A stretch of DNA of 64,000 bases from Oxyruncus cristatus. Lineage: Eukaryota > Chordata > Aves > Passeriformes > Cotingidae. Where the stretch lies: NCBI GenBank assembly GCA_013399855.1, contig VXAY01002117.1, positions 1,186,929-1,250,928 of the forward strand, written 5' to 3'. The position numbers were made by a program, and so were the translations under genes. Below are positions 42,401 through 49,674 of this stretch, piece after piece; position 1 is the first letter of the stretch; every line of letters starts with the position of its first letter. The notes below the pieces were generated by a model that saw only the letters and a program-made list of their open reading frames with translations, was not told where the DNA came from and did no database searches.

Positions 42401-45400
42401 TTTGAAAATGTATTTTCTCTGGCAGAATCAATGATCATGAAAACTGTGCATCGCTACTCATTGGAGCCATTGACGCCAGCATTGTCAATTGTGAAGATGA
42501 CAAAGGAAGGTGGGTAATAGTTTCCTTAACAAAGTGCATTTCGTGAATCCATTCAGTATTTTTCATAGTTCTTTCTGAACCCCTGGAACTAATCCTTATC
42601 TGTTATGGTTGAGCTAAGACTTGTCATGCTGACTCTTTCAGACAGCAGTTTGCACTGCAGCACAGTTAAATGGTGGCTCACTTGAAGCAAGAACGTGATG
42701 AAGTATTCAGTGTCATAGTACACATGGAAAGAAACACAAAAAAAAATAGCATTTTGTTTGTTTAGAGCAGCTCTGACTACAGGCTGTTTCCCTGAACCTG
42801 TTTTCTTTGTTAGATGTTTAAACAAATTTCTCTTTGCTAAATGAAGTGATGCTATTTACATATAGAAAAATATTTAATTAAAAGTTTTCATGTTATGTTT
42901 GCATTCTCAGGGCGCACAACTGAAAACACCTGTGCAGCAAAATAATACTGACGCAGCTAGAGATATGCATTCAGCCAAACCCTTCATTTGTCACATTGAT
43001 AATCTCCTCATTGTATATTTAATTAAAATGGCTGAAATTCTAAAAACTGAATACTCCTTGCTTTTGTTGATTAAAACAAATCTAATACCCTCAGTAATGG
43101 TGATTACTTAATTGTGTAAGGGTAAGACCACCTCACCTTTACTGATGAGCAAAACTGAAGTAACACAAATCTGGGTTGTGTACCAACTATCTTTCAATCT
43201 TAGTAGTCACACTTCAGACACAAAATGCCAAAGGGCAAGAGCAAACGAATTCTGATGTCTCAGTCTTCTAGAAACTGCCTTCAAAGGGGATTGTATTCCT
43301 TTTAGCTTTTAGAGTAATGCTGTTACTGTGGCTTGTTCCCTTAGTATCTTTAAATATAACTTAAAATATTTTAGTTTTTTTAAGTAATGGATCTGTTCTT
43401 TTCTGATAGTTCTTCCCATCTGAGGCTTATTAAAGAAAATAATCACAGGAACAAGAATGAGGGATTGTGCTGCTTTTCGTGTTAGTATGTTCTGTTAAAA
43501 TAAATACGCTGCTAGTATGAGATTCTTCACAGTGTCATATGTCTTACCGGTATCCACCTTCCTGCTTCCCAGGACAGAGACCGTAAATATTGTTTAACTT
43601 ACTTAAGATGCTGCTGCTATAACTTTCTCCTGGTGATAACGTTAAGTTACGCAGGGGGGGAAAAAAAAAAAATAAAAGCACTTTGTGGTTTTTGGGAAAG
43701 TGGGCACACGTGACTGTTGCGATTCTTTAGCGAAAGCTGTGGCTGTGTTCCTTTCCCCCAGAACGCCCCTTCACGCCGCAGCCTTCGCCGACCACGTGGA
43801 GTGCCTCCAGCTCCTCCTGAGCCACAGCGCGCAGGTGAACGCGGCGGATCACGCGGGGAAAACCCCGCTCATGATGGCAGCTCAGAACGGCCACGTCGGG
43901 GCTGTAGGTAAGGGCACGCCTGTCTCTCTTCGTCCTGAAGGGAGAGTGCTACTGCAGTTACCATCCCAAACGAGTCATCCTGCTTATCCTGTGAAAACTA
44001 AGAAAGGAAAATAAATGAATACGCTTCTGTAAGAAGCTCCCTTTACACCTGTAAAAAAGTACTTTTTCTTCTCAGCAGTCTCGGTGAACATTTGCAATAA
44101 CAAATTTGAGTCTTATTTCCTCCCAAGAGCACACTGTAAAGAGCACGAGGGGAGCAGTAATTCTATTCTCCTGTTTACTTCCTTGATTTTATGGAGCAGT
44201 AAAGCTGCACGTGTGAAAAGGATTGTATAACCTTTTTCTGTCCTCTATTATAGGAACTCCTGTTCTTGAAATGACAGCTATCAGCAGCTGCTTTTCCCAG
44301 GCTAGACTATATGCTATAGGCATACAGATTTGGGACCTGTTGTCTTTGGAGAATTCCTTTTTTTCTAGCTTCAACAGCACAGGCTGCACCCCCAAATTCT
44401 TTATATGCACTTAGTCCTCTCAGAGCAGGATTCACAGTTGTTCTCAGGAGAAGGTGATTCAGGCAAAACTTGCTGATCTGCAAATAGGGAAGTTCATAAA
44501 TAAATGAAAATTAATATATGTTTGACAGTTTGGGGCACAATGAGAGCTGTTAGCTCTGACTTTGCTTGCTGAGTAACTGCGCAAGATTAGTCTGTTCTCA
44601 TTCACTAATTTCACTCCATGTTATAGAGCTTAATTGATTAGCATGTATGCACACATATATTGAAATAGTAATGTTTTTCCTCTGTTTTGACATGTTCATC
44701 TGCCCATTGGGTTTGTTCGTTGGTTCCTACTCCATACCTCAGACTTTTTGGTGAACATTGCCAAGGCTGACCTGACATTAAAAGATAAGGAGTCAAATAC
44801 ATCTTTGCACTTGGCTAGCAGTAAAGTAAGTTGAAGACCTCTCTATGCTTTTTGCTCATCGCAATCTGGGTGAATGTATATGTGCCTTTATGCTCCCAAC
44901 TTTTTTTTCTGCAGTGGAAATGTGGTGGTCAAACATGTCATGAGAAAGGCAACTTGTTCCAAGCTTTTTCTCAGGCCTGTTTCAAAGTTTGGTACATGGA
45001 GAAATAGGGATACCTCGTAGGACAACTGAAACATAAGTGACACCAAGAGAAGTAAAGGAAATCCTGTAAGATTTTACCAGATAATCTCGATGTAAAATAG
45101 CTTACAGGTTCAGTAGCAAAATAAAAATAAAAGTATTTTTTCTTATTCTCCAATTTCTGTGGAAGGAACCCAAAATTTTCCCTTGACAGAGTAGCAGCAA
45201 AACCACAGGCATTGATTAGATTGGGGGTGGTGTCTTTTCCTACCCCCTCTTCCTCTTAATTCTAATTGCTACTGCTGTTTCTGCAAGAAAAAATGCTCAA
45301 AGAATTCCCTCTCCTGGACCTTCTCTTTTGTTCCTAACCACAGATTGGATTCCAGTTTGATTGTATTATTCTAGTTTCTGGAGATACACGAGCCTTGCTG

Positions 45401-48400
45401 AATTCTCAAGGTCCTTCAGGCAGCTGTTCCACCTGCCAGGACTGTAGGCTCAGCATCTGCAACTTGCTGTGCTGAAACAAGATCAGAAAGAAGGCCTTGG
45501 ATCAGTGTTATTCCCAAAGATTCATTGTTAGAGCTCTGTCACACTGACAGGGTTTTGTAATAGCTTATTAATAATACAGAAAGGCATTTAAAGACCCAGA
45601 AAGTGTATTACTGCTTTCTGAGATGAAACCATTCTGTATCACTAGATAGTTTTGATTATGCACTGAATGCTCTCTCAAGAGAAACAGCAGTATTCTCTGA
45701 AAGCTGAGGAAATGAATTCATATTTAATGAATTTGAATGTTGTAAGACAGGTGAATGTGTAAATTTCTGAATGTGCTAAAACAGCCCAGCAGTGGCAGTT
45801 CAAAAATAGTATTTTAAGGCTCCTATAGTTCACCTTCTACACAATCTTACTGAGCAGCATGTTTTGTATCTCACATTGACTTATTAAATTTCACTTTTAT
45901 TATGTAACATTTTATTATGTAACATTTCTTTTGCCTCAGTTTCAGACTCCTCAGCAAATTAACACTATTCGGTTTCTTTCCTGACTACAGGGTCATGAAA
46001 AATGTGCCTTGTTAATACTTGACAAGATACAAGAACAGAGCCTTATTAATGCAAAAAATAATGCATTGCAGACGTAAGTATAGCCTAATCCTCTCAAGTT
46101 CAGTTGATTTACCAGAAGATTCCAATTTAGCATTTCAAATTCATGTCTCAGATTTTTTCATAGAACAGTAAAGTTAATTTCTGATTTTTATGAATGCTTT
46201 CCCTTAAAAAAGAGCAGAATTGTTCTGCATTTTCTCTTTTAATTTTGATTCGATTGATGTCAATTCCATATGTGATCTGGTGGAAAAATTTATATGAAGT
46301 CATTTATTTGACGACTATATCAAAATGTCTGTTAATCATATGAATGTGTAAGTATACGTCTGGCATTTTCTAGCTTTTGGAGCTTCACCTTAAATTGAAA
46401 TAATTAATTTAGACTTCTTTAGACTTAAGGCGGTGCATTTAATTTCCAGGGGGTGTTTTAGGTGATGCTGTACGTGTAACTCCTGTCCTTAGCACACATT
46501 ATCAGCTGCAGCTGTTTGACCTGCACGGGGGAATCCCACTGTAGGAGGTTCAACCAGGATTTCGGGTGGCAGATGATCTACTGCTTGCAGAAGAATTCGT
46601 TCCATCTTAGCCCAATTTTCCCCTCTTCCAATATGAAAATGTTTTTCCTGTCCCGCTAATGTCCCCAAACAGGACCACTGGGTGTTGGGCCAGGAAAGGT
46701 GGTTATTTTTAATTTCCAGCTGCTCTGCAATAACAGAGATTAGCAATTGAATATTCGAGGATAAAAAGGCAATACAACGATTCTGAACAGTCTGTAGTAG
46801 CCAGAATTAAGGATGGAACACAGGCATGTCTTCAGCATTAGATTCATTTTCATTTAAATGTCAATTGCGTGCTGCGAACGGTGCAAAAACATGAACTTTT
46901 TAAAGAAAGGCTTTAGACTTCAGCCATCTTTCTGTGCTTGCACATATGTTTTATAGATATGGTACAAGATGATGATTATTTCAAAGGCTGCAATCTAATT
47001 TAGTGTCTGCAATATAATTCTAATGATCCTAGGAAGGAAAACATTCTCTTTCAGATGCTGGGTATGCTTTAAGCATTACCTAACTTTGTTTAGAAAATCT
47101 GTTTTAACCTGAACTTGAATTTAGTTGTTATGTTTTTGTAGACCTCTCCATATTGCTGCACGAAACGGCTTAAAGATGGTGGTTGAAGAATTGCTGGCCA
47201 AAGGGGCGTGTGTCCTAGCAGTAGATGAAAATGGTAAGTAAATAATACACTTTGACAGTCTTCAGTAGGACCCCACAGGTAATTTTACAACAGACCGAAG
47301 CAATAGACTTAAAAGCTGATGATAGACTTCATTGATGCTTTTATCCTTCCAAGAACAGACAATGAGTTGTGTGAGTACCTATTTAAAAACATAAAAAAGA
47401 CACTATTTATTTTTCTTTAATATAAAAATGTATTCTAAACATCACAGTGGTCCCTTTTACTGTTCATTTTGCATGTACTGTCAACAGCTAGTCTTTTTTA
47501 ATGCTTGAGTGCAGTGGTAACTTGAATTTCCTAAACATGCAAGTGGCACCGGATAATTCTGACGCCTTGCAGAAGAATTAAGGATTATGCATTCAATCAG
47601 CGCATGTTTGAATGGGTAGGAAGAAAACCATCGACAAATGTTTGAGTGTGTCCCAGTTCATTCTGAGATCAAACCTTGTGCTTGCCATTTATCTGACCTA
47701 ATCCAAGATGCAATTAAATTACTGTTGCTCATAAAATACGTGATTAGTTAATAAATTTAATAATTTTGTTTCAGACTTCAGTGAAGTCCTTCCCTAAACA
47801 TTATAAAGCCTATAGAGGGATGTGAGTCTAAAATTATAGTTTTAAAAAATGTCTTCCTTGAATAAGTTGATCTTTCCTACAATACTAACTTCATGGCATT
47901 AATGTAACAATTTGGTACCTGCCATCTTTCCATATCTGTAAAGTAACAATAATAACACCTATCATTGCAAGACATTTGAGATCTATGGATGAAAAGAACT
48001 GCGTGGTGAGTACTTACTATAACCAAATGCCACCTAGCTATACTTGCATGAATGAGTTCCACTGAAGTCATCTGCCCCAACCTCATTGTAGAGATAGGGA
48101 ACAGAAAAAGCAACCAGGCTAGGTTCTAATAACAGTTTTTATCCTTAAAAGTGTACATACAGATCCAGCTAATTTGTATGTAGGTAACAAATGAAAATTA
48201 AGTTTAAATTTTATACACATTTAGTTCTTCTAATTGTAGTTTTTTTCTAGGAACAAGTTTAAAACAGAGACATTTATTACAATCCTAGTGTAAGTACAAC
48301 TCTAAAGAATATTAATGCTTGGAACTCAGTGGAAGAGGAAGTGCATTGACTGCAGTCAGTGCTCAAATGTGCACAAAACTCTGCTCACGTTTTCCCACCA

Positions 48401-49674
48401 AATTCATGTATGCTGGAGGCGCTCTTGGATTACTTGAAAGCAGCAGGTACCAGTAATGGTCACTGCCTCAGATTACTAGGACTGCAGCATCTAAGATTTA
48501 GCCAGCTGCAAAAGAATTTGTCAGCTCTGAACATAGAGGAGGATTTGATGGAAAGTGCTGGAGTGCTGCACAGTGGCCTGTAAAATGTACAGACAGCAAG
48601 TGTAACGAGCACAGTGGCTTCCAAGGTTTGGGTACGTGAAGAACAGCTTTAGGGGCAGCACTTGGACAGGAGCCAAGTTAAACTGCAGTGAAGACAAGCT
48701 TCCAATAGCTCCCCAGTCCTTCACTTTACTGACATTGAAATAATATTAGCTTTGTATTTAAAGTGTCATGTATTTTAAATGCCATGCTTGCTGAATACAG
48801 CCATTATTCTTCTAACATGATGTAAATTTGGGTAACTAAACATCCATGTAGTCATACCTGCTATCCATGTACCCTGTGCACTGGTCTAATTCTTTATAAT
48901 TTAATTCCTAAACAAACTACTCTCTGAGTTGATACGCAGCTGATCAGTCTTTAAAATCATTTGCTTATTAAATCAAAATATTTTTAAACCAATGTCTTTT
49001 ATGTTCTAATGGAAGTCGTTGTTCTCAGAATGAGACTCATTCATACACACAGAAACTGAAGCCAGTTTCTGTCTCTGTTGCTGTACTCCCCGTGTTCTGT
49101 ATTCATCATACTGTCCGTGCTGTAGAATTGTGTTTAGCAAGTGCTTTTATTCAAATTGTGAAGTCTGTTTGCTGCCTGGTTTTAAAAAAAATAGTGCTTG
49201 TTGTGGTCACGGTGATTTAAATGCCCCCCAGAGTGTGTATGTTCCCAGCATGTCTCACGTGAAATGAGTAACACCCCTGTTGCCTGGCATGACTGTAACC
49301 GGCCATACATCTCCCGCTCCCACGTCCCTAGAGATGTATCTGAGGAATGCTCGGTGCCACCCCCGGTACCTCAGTACTAACCGTTGCCTTGTCTGCGTTT
49401 GTGCCCAGGTCATACGCCAGCCCTGGCTTGTGCTCCTAACAAAGACGTGGCTGACTGCCTGGCACTCATTTTGGCTACCATGATGCCTTTTTCTCCTTCC
49501 AGTTCAGTGACGGCTTTCAACTTCGTTTGTTTTAAAAAAGACAATTTGGGCAGGACACATCTCTGCGATGGCTCCAGTATGGGTAGCATTAACTCTTACA
49601 ATAAGCCCTTGAGTAATAACATAGGCACAGAGGATGGGTACAATGAAAATGATTCGGATTCTGAAACATTTTGA
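297..49674 (+). CDS. ANKRD44: ANKRD44, protein phosphatase 6 regulatory ankyrin repeat subunit B (5' end outside window), 22 coding exons
   Basis: Joined exons: 297-439, 1841-2053, 3496-3574, 6886-7000, 11103-11185, 12565-12628, 15015-15083, 15750-15890, 18696-18776, 19782-19893, 32202-32273, 33747-33948, 37753-37831, 38753-38870, 39535-39751, 40462-40549, 42426-42509, 43762-43907, 44743-44825, 45991-46073, 47142-47233, 49409-49674. They sum to 2,630 bases, two of which complete a split Gly codon, giving 875 residues and a TGA. The translation is a continuous series of ankyrin repeats (G-TPLH-AA-GH---LL--GA), broken by a non-ankyrin linker at exon 9 and ending in an acidic DSDSETF tail. By family knowledge this is a scaffold that binds PP6 holoenzyme (catalytic PPP6C with a SAPS subunit). 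The paralogues ANKRD28 and ANKRD52 were considered. The AHSDCCRK segment, the SLLLEKEA segment and the C-terminal tail fit ANKRD44 as I remember it. About 183 N-terminal residues lie upstream. No break was found in the reading frame. Confidence 0.95.
440..1840 (+). other. ANKRD44 intron 1
   Basis: Unique AT-rich sequence with a short CAT trinucleotide run near 1564-1582. No gene, known repeat or RNA seen. Confidence 0.8.
1841..2053 (+). CDS. ANKRD44: ANKRD44 exon 2 of window
   Basis: 71 whole codons, phase 0 at both ends, so skipping would keep the frame. Encodes two ankyrin repeats, with [14 protein letters not shown] and [15 protein letters not shown] cores, ending NNGADVNIQ. The acceptor follows a TCTCATTTTAG tract and the donor is CAG|GTAAAA. 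Confidence 0.96.
2054..3495 (+). other. ANKRD44 intron 2
   Basis: Unique sequence; no repeat element, RNA or second gene recognised. Confidence 0.8.
3496..3574 (+). CDS. ANKRD44: ANKRD44 exon 3 of window
   Basis: Encodes the start of an ankyrin repeat, [17 protein letters not shown], and the helix TRSQTLIQN. Ends in phase 1 (first base of a Gly codon). Acceptor GTTAG, donor GGTGAGT. Confidence 0.95.
3901..3971. repeat. A-rich homopolymer tract with 39-base assembly gap
   Basis: Fifteen A, then 39 N (3916-3954), then more A. The true length of the tract is unknown. The flanking homopolymer is a likely reason the assembly broke here. Confidence 0.9.
5264..5430 (-). mobile_element. CR1 LINE 3' fragment
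   Basis: Contains the reverse complement of the CR1 3' end as I know it: an AGAATG-type start near 5269, TTGTAAGGGACCTTAAA, then AGACCAGGTTGCTCAGAGCC and CTGGCCTTGAACACTTCCAG. The terminal ATTCTATG-type repeats are degraded on the left. The element is 5'-truncated and antisense to ANKRD44. Its moderate divergence suggests an old insertion. Confidence 0.85.
6886..7000 (+). CDS. ANKRD44: ANKRD44 exon 4 of window
   Basis: Begins by completing a Gly codon and reads [20 protein letters not shown], then [17 protein letters not shown], a canonical ankyrin repeat. Ends with two bases (AA) of a Lys codon. The donor is GTAGGT and the acceptor TTTACAG. A stop-free stretch continues upstream, but the conserved sequence starts at the acceptor. 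Confidence 0.95.
7001..11102 (+). other. ANKRD44 intron 4
   Basis: 4.1 kb intron. It contains a T-rich stretch near 7736-7776 and the 549-base homopyrimidine minisatellite at 9846-10394, listed separately. No gene seen on either strand. Confidence 0.8.
9846..10394. repeat. Homopyrimidine minisatellite, 24-base unit
   Basis: 549 consecutive T/C bases on the + strand with no purine. The core (about 9871-10350) is about 20 perfect tandem copies of a 24-base unit arranged T6 C2 T5 C3 T5 C3; lines 120 bases apart are identical. The edges decay into irregular T and C runs. Both strands are stop-free across it, giving low-complexity Lys/Gly/Arg or Phe/Pro/Leu frames that are not genes. A tract of this composition can form intramolecular triplex (H-DNA). 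Confidence 0.97.
11103..11185 (+). CDS. ANKRD44: ANKRD44 exon 5 of window
   Basis: Supplies the last base of a Lys codon, then [20 protein letters not shown] and CRKLLSS, an ankyrin repeat with FPLHLAA in place of TPLHLAA. Ends on the first base of a Gly codon. Donor GGTAAGT. Confidence 0.95.
11186..12564 (+). other. ANKRD44 intron 5
   Basis: Its 3' part holds a CpG cluster with a TATA-like element (12301-12413), listed separately. A milder CpG-containing stretch lies near 11290-11390. The rest is unremarkable. Confidence 0.8.
12301..12413. promoter_or_regulatory. Intronic CpG cluster with TATA-like element (possible regulatory site)
   Basis: Eleven CpG dinucleotides in about 113 bases, against very few in the surrounding intron, with TATAAA at 12308-12313. 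It lies just upstream of exon 6. It could be an enhancer or alternative promoter, or only a GC-rich patch; no transcript evidence is available from sequence. Confidence 0.25.
12565..12628 (+). CDS. ANKRD44: ANKRD44 exon 6 of window
   Basis: Short exon completing a Gly codon, then [20 protein letters not shown], the first half of an ankyrin repeat. Ends with GG of a Gly codon before GTGAGT. Acceptor CTGCAG. Confidence 0.94.
12629..15014 (+). other. ANKRD44 intron 6
   Basis: 2.4 kb of unique sequence, GC-richer in the first 600 bases and AT-rich later. No repeat family or RNA recognised. Confidence 0.8.
15015..15083 (+). CDS. ANKRD44: ANKRD44 exon 7 of window
   Basis: Starts with the last base of a Gly codon and reads [22 protein letters not shown] (22 codons), the second helix and loop of the repeat begun in exon 6. 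Ends AG of an Arg codon before GTAGGT. Acceptor TTTCCAG. Confidence 0.94.
15084..15749 (+). other. ANKRD44 intron 7
   Basis: 666 bases of unique sequence; nothing recognised. Confidence 0.8.
15750..15890 (+). CDS. ANKRD44: ANKRD44 exon 8 of window
   Basis: Completes the Arg codon, then two ankyrin cores: [19 protein letters not shown] and [16 protein letters not shown]. Ends AA before GTAAGA. The split Lys codon joins the linker exon 9. Confidence 0.95.
15891..18695 (+). other. ANKRD44 intron 8
   Basis: 2.8 kb of unique sequence. A run of ten A sits near 17120. No gene or known repeat seen. The acceptor is a tandem NAGNAG at 18690-18695. Confidence 0.8.
18696..18776 (+). CDS. ANKRD44: ANKRD44 exon 9 of window, non-ankyrin linker, tandem acceptor
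   Basis: 81 bases encoding a charged, Glu/Lys-rich linker, [20 protein letters not shown] then KEKEAA, that interrupts the ankyrin stack at the same place as in the mammalian protein. It begins and ends at the same codon phase (2), so it is a symmetric exon. Two acceptor AGs lie three bases apart (18691-18692 and 18694-18695). The downstream one gives the length matching the mammalian protein I remember; the upstream one would add one Arg. Donor TT|GTAAGT. Confidence 0.9.
18777..19781 (+). other. ANKRD44 intron 9
   Basis: 1.0 kb AT-rich intron with short A runs near 19151 and 19615. Nothing else recognised. Confidence 0.8.
19782..19893 (+). CDS. ANKRD44: ANKRD44 exon 10 of window
   Basis: Completes a Leu codon (TT|G), then [37 protein letters not shown]. 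The ankyrin stack resumes after the linker. Ends in phase 0 at CTG|GTGAGT. Acceptor ATCCACAG. Confidence 0.95.
23672..23874. repeat. T/G low-complexity tract
   Basis: About 200 bases made almost only of T and G on the + strand: no C, and A only near 23778-23789. There are many T runs of 7-16 bases separated by G, GG or GGG, starting with six G. It is irregular rather than a fixed-period tandem repeat. Confidence 0.9.
31238..31296. repeat. A-rich tract
   Basis: A run of 17 A followed by A-rich sequence with scattered C and G. It could be the degraded tail of a retroposed copy, but no source sequence is recognisable upstream. Confidence 0.6.
32202..32273 (+). CDS. ANKRD44: ANKRD44 exon 11 of window
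   Basis: 24 codons, phase 0 at both ends. Reads [20 protein letters not shown] then LHLA. The EESDS loop is an insertion between ankyrin helices shared with the mammalian protein. Long T-rich acceptor tract ending CCCAG; donor GCT|GTAAGT. Confidence 0.94.
32274..33746 (+). other. ANKRD44 intron 11
   Basis: Contains a CR1 tail at 32814-32968, listed separately. Otherwise unique sequence with nothing recognised. Confidence 0.8.
32814..32968 (-). mobile_element. CR1 LINE 3' fragment
   Basis: Reverse-complement CR1 tail: ATCACAGAATAGTTGAGGTT, then GACCTCTGGAGATCAAGTCC, GACCAGGTTTTCTCAAGGCC and TTTGAATATCTCCAGGCATG. Truncated at the 5' end and antisense to ANKRD44. It differs from the copy at 5264, so it is probably another CR1 subfamily. 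Confidence 0.85.
33747..33948 (+). CDS. ANKRD44: ANKRD44 exon 12 of window
   Basis: Encodes [20 protein letters not shown], then a full repeat ([20 protein letters not shown]) and the start of the next ([10 protein letters not shown]). Ends on the first base of a Val codon before GTGAGT. Confidence 0.96.
33949..37752 (+). other. ANKRD44 intron 12
   Basis: 3.8 kb intron with a run of 12 C (35594-35605), a T-then-C tract (36699-36720) and an A-rich stretch (37146-37229). No gene or clear transposon recognised. Confidence 0.8.
37146..37229. repeat. A/C-rich low-complexity tract
   Basis: Mostly A with short C groups over about 84 bases, without a fixed unit. It lies about 520 bases before exon 13. 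Confidence 0.7.
37753..37831 (+). CDS. ANKRD44: ANKRD44 exon 13 of window
   Basis: Completes the Val codon, then [20 protein letters not shown] and TDAKG, ending CA of a Gln codon before GTAAGT. The loop between DNP and DAKGQ appears three residues shorter than in the mammalian protein as I remember it; the frame is kept. Confidence 0.93.
37832..38752 (+). other. ANKRD44 intron 13
   Basis: 0.9 kb AT-rich intron; nothing recognised. Confidence 0.8.
38753..38870 (+). CDS. ANKRD44: ANKRD44 exon 14 of window
   Basis: Encodes [20 protein letters not shown], then [19 protein letters not shown]. One full ankyrin repeat plus the start of the next. Donor GGG|GTGACT is weaker than most in the gene. 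Phase 0 end. Confidence 0.95.
38871..39534 (+). other. ANKRD44 intron 14
   Basis: 664 bases. Six CTAG tetramers cluster between 39245 and 39314. Otherwise nothing recognised. Confidence 0.8.
39535..39751 (+). CDS. ANKRD44: ANKRD44 exon 15 of window
   Basis: Encodes [20 protein letters not shown], a repeat core [20 protein letters not shown], and [13 protein letters not shown]. Ends on the first base of a Gly codon before GTAAGC. The first codons read through the ATT ATG at the exon start; this ATG is internal, not a start codon. Confidence 0.96.
39752..40461 (+). other. ANKRD44 intron 15
   Basis: 710 bases of unique sequence; nothing recognised. Confidence 0.8.
40462..40549 (+). CDS. ANKRD44: ANKRD44 exon 16 of window
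   Basis: Completes the Gly codon, then [29 protein letters not shown] divergent ankyrin repeat with SPLHCAV. Ends GT of a Val codon before GTAAGT. Confidence 0.94.
40550..42425 (+). other. ANKRD44 intron 16
   Basis: 1.9 kb, strongly AT-rich in the second half (41620-42420). No element recognised. Confidence 0.8.
42426..42509 (+). CDS. ANKRD44: ANKRD44 exon 17 of window
   Basis: Completes the Val codon, then [20 protein letters not shown] and NCEDDKG, ending AG of an Arg codon. The donor GTGGGT is non-optimal but preserves frame and family sequence. Confidence 0.94.
42510..43761 (+). other. ANKRD44 intron 17
   Basis: 1.25 kb AT-rich intron. CpGs begin to appear in the last 60 bases before exon 18. 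Confidence 0.8.
43762..43907 (+). CDS. ANKRD44: ANKRD44 exon 18 of window, CpG-dense
   Basis: Encodes [40 protein letters not shown] and QNGHVGAV, nearly two ankyrin repeats. Ends on the first base of an Asp codon. The base composition is unlike its neighbours: 17 CpGs in 146 bases and C/G at most third positions, while flanking exons are AT-leaning. Several residues (LSH, AQVN, KTPLM) differ from the mammalian ANKRD44 I remember and resemble ANKRD28. Frame, phase and splice sites are intact. Confidence 0.95.
43908..44742 (+). other. ANKRD44 intron 18
   Basis: 835 bases of AT-rich unique sequence; nothing recognised. Confidence 0.8.
44743..44825 (+). CDS. ANKRD44: ANKRD44 exon 19 of window
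   Basis: Completes the Asp codon, then [20 protein letters not shown] and LHLASSK. Phase 0 end at AAA|GTAAGT. An ankyrin repeat with SNTSLHLAS replacing the usual TPLHLA. Confidence 0.94.
44826..45990 (+). other. ANKRD44 intron 19
   Basis: 1.2 kb intron with a perfect 15-base tandem duplication at 45895-45924. Nothing else recognised. Confidence 0.8.
45895..45924. repeat. 15-base perfect direct duplication
   Basis: Two adjacent identical copies of a 15-base AT-rich unit (TTTTATTATGTAACA), about 65 bases before the exon 20 acceptor. Confidence 0.9.
45991..46073 (+). CDS. ANKRD44: ANKRD44 exon 20 of window
   Basis: Phase 0 start: [20 protein letters not shown] then AKNNALQ, ending AC of a Thr codon before GTAAGT. 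Acceptor GACTACAG. Confidence 0.95.
46074..47141 (+). other. ANKRD44 intron 20
   Basis: 1.07 kb. A GC-richer patch at about 46480-46740 carries an 85-codon open frame on the - strand with no recognised family. Otherwise nothing seen. Confidence 0.75.
47142..47233 (+). CDS. ANKRD44: ANKRD44 exon 21 of window
   Basis: Completes the Thr codon, then [20 protein letters not shown] and [10 protein letters not shown]. Ends on the first base of a Gly codon before GTAAGT. In mammals a short and a long C-terminus diverge right after VDEN; only the long one is visible here. Confidence 0.95.
47234..49408 (+). other. ANKRD44 intron 21
   Basis: 2.2 kb. No alternative terminal exon corresponding to the mammalian short isoform was recognised. 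No repeat element seen. Confidence 0.75.
49409..49674 (+). CDS. ANKRD44: ANKRD44 terminal coding exon
   Basis: Completes the Gly codon and reads [31 protein letters not shown], then [11 protein letters not shown] and a less conserved Ser/Asn-rich stretch, ending [12 protein letters not shown] and TGA (49672-49674). The [14 protein letters not shown] segment is the last ankyrin-like repeat and is shared with ANKRD28. The tail matches the long ANKRD44 isoform. A pyrimidine-rich CCTTTTTCTCCTTCCAG inside the exon (49486-49502) looks like an acceptor, but using it would give an early stop. Confidence 0.95.

Noticed and set aside
46489..46746. 85-codon - strand open frame in intron 20, GC-richer than its surroundings
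   Set aside because: No recognisable family, no splice partners, and a length expected by chance in this base composition. Possibly an old retroposed fragment, but not supported.
297..49674. Identity as ANKRD28 or ANKRD52 instead of ANKRD44
   Set aside because: Linker, loop and C-terminal sequences fit ANKRD44 as remembered, and PGAP1 immediately downstream matches the known ANKRD44 neighbourhood.
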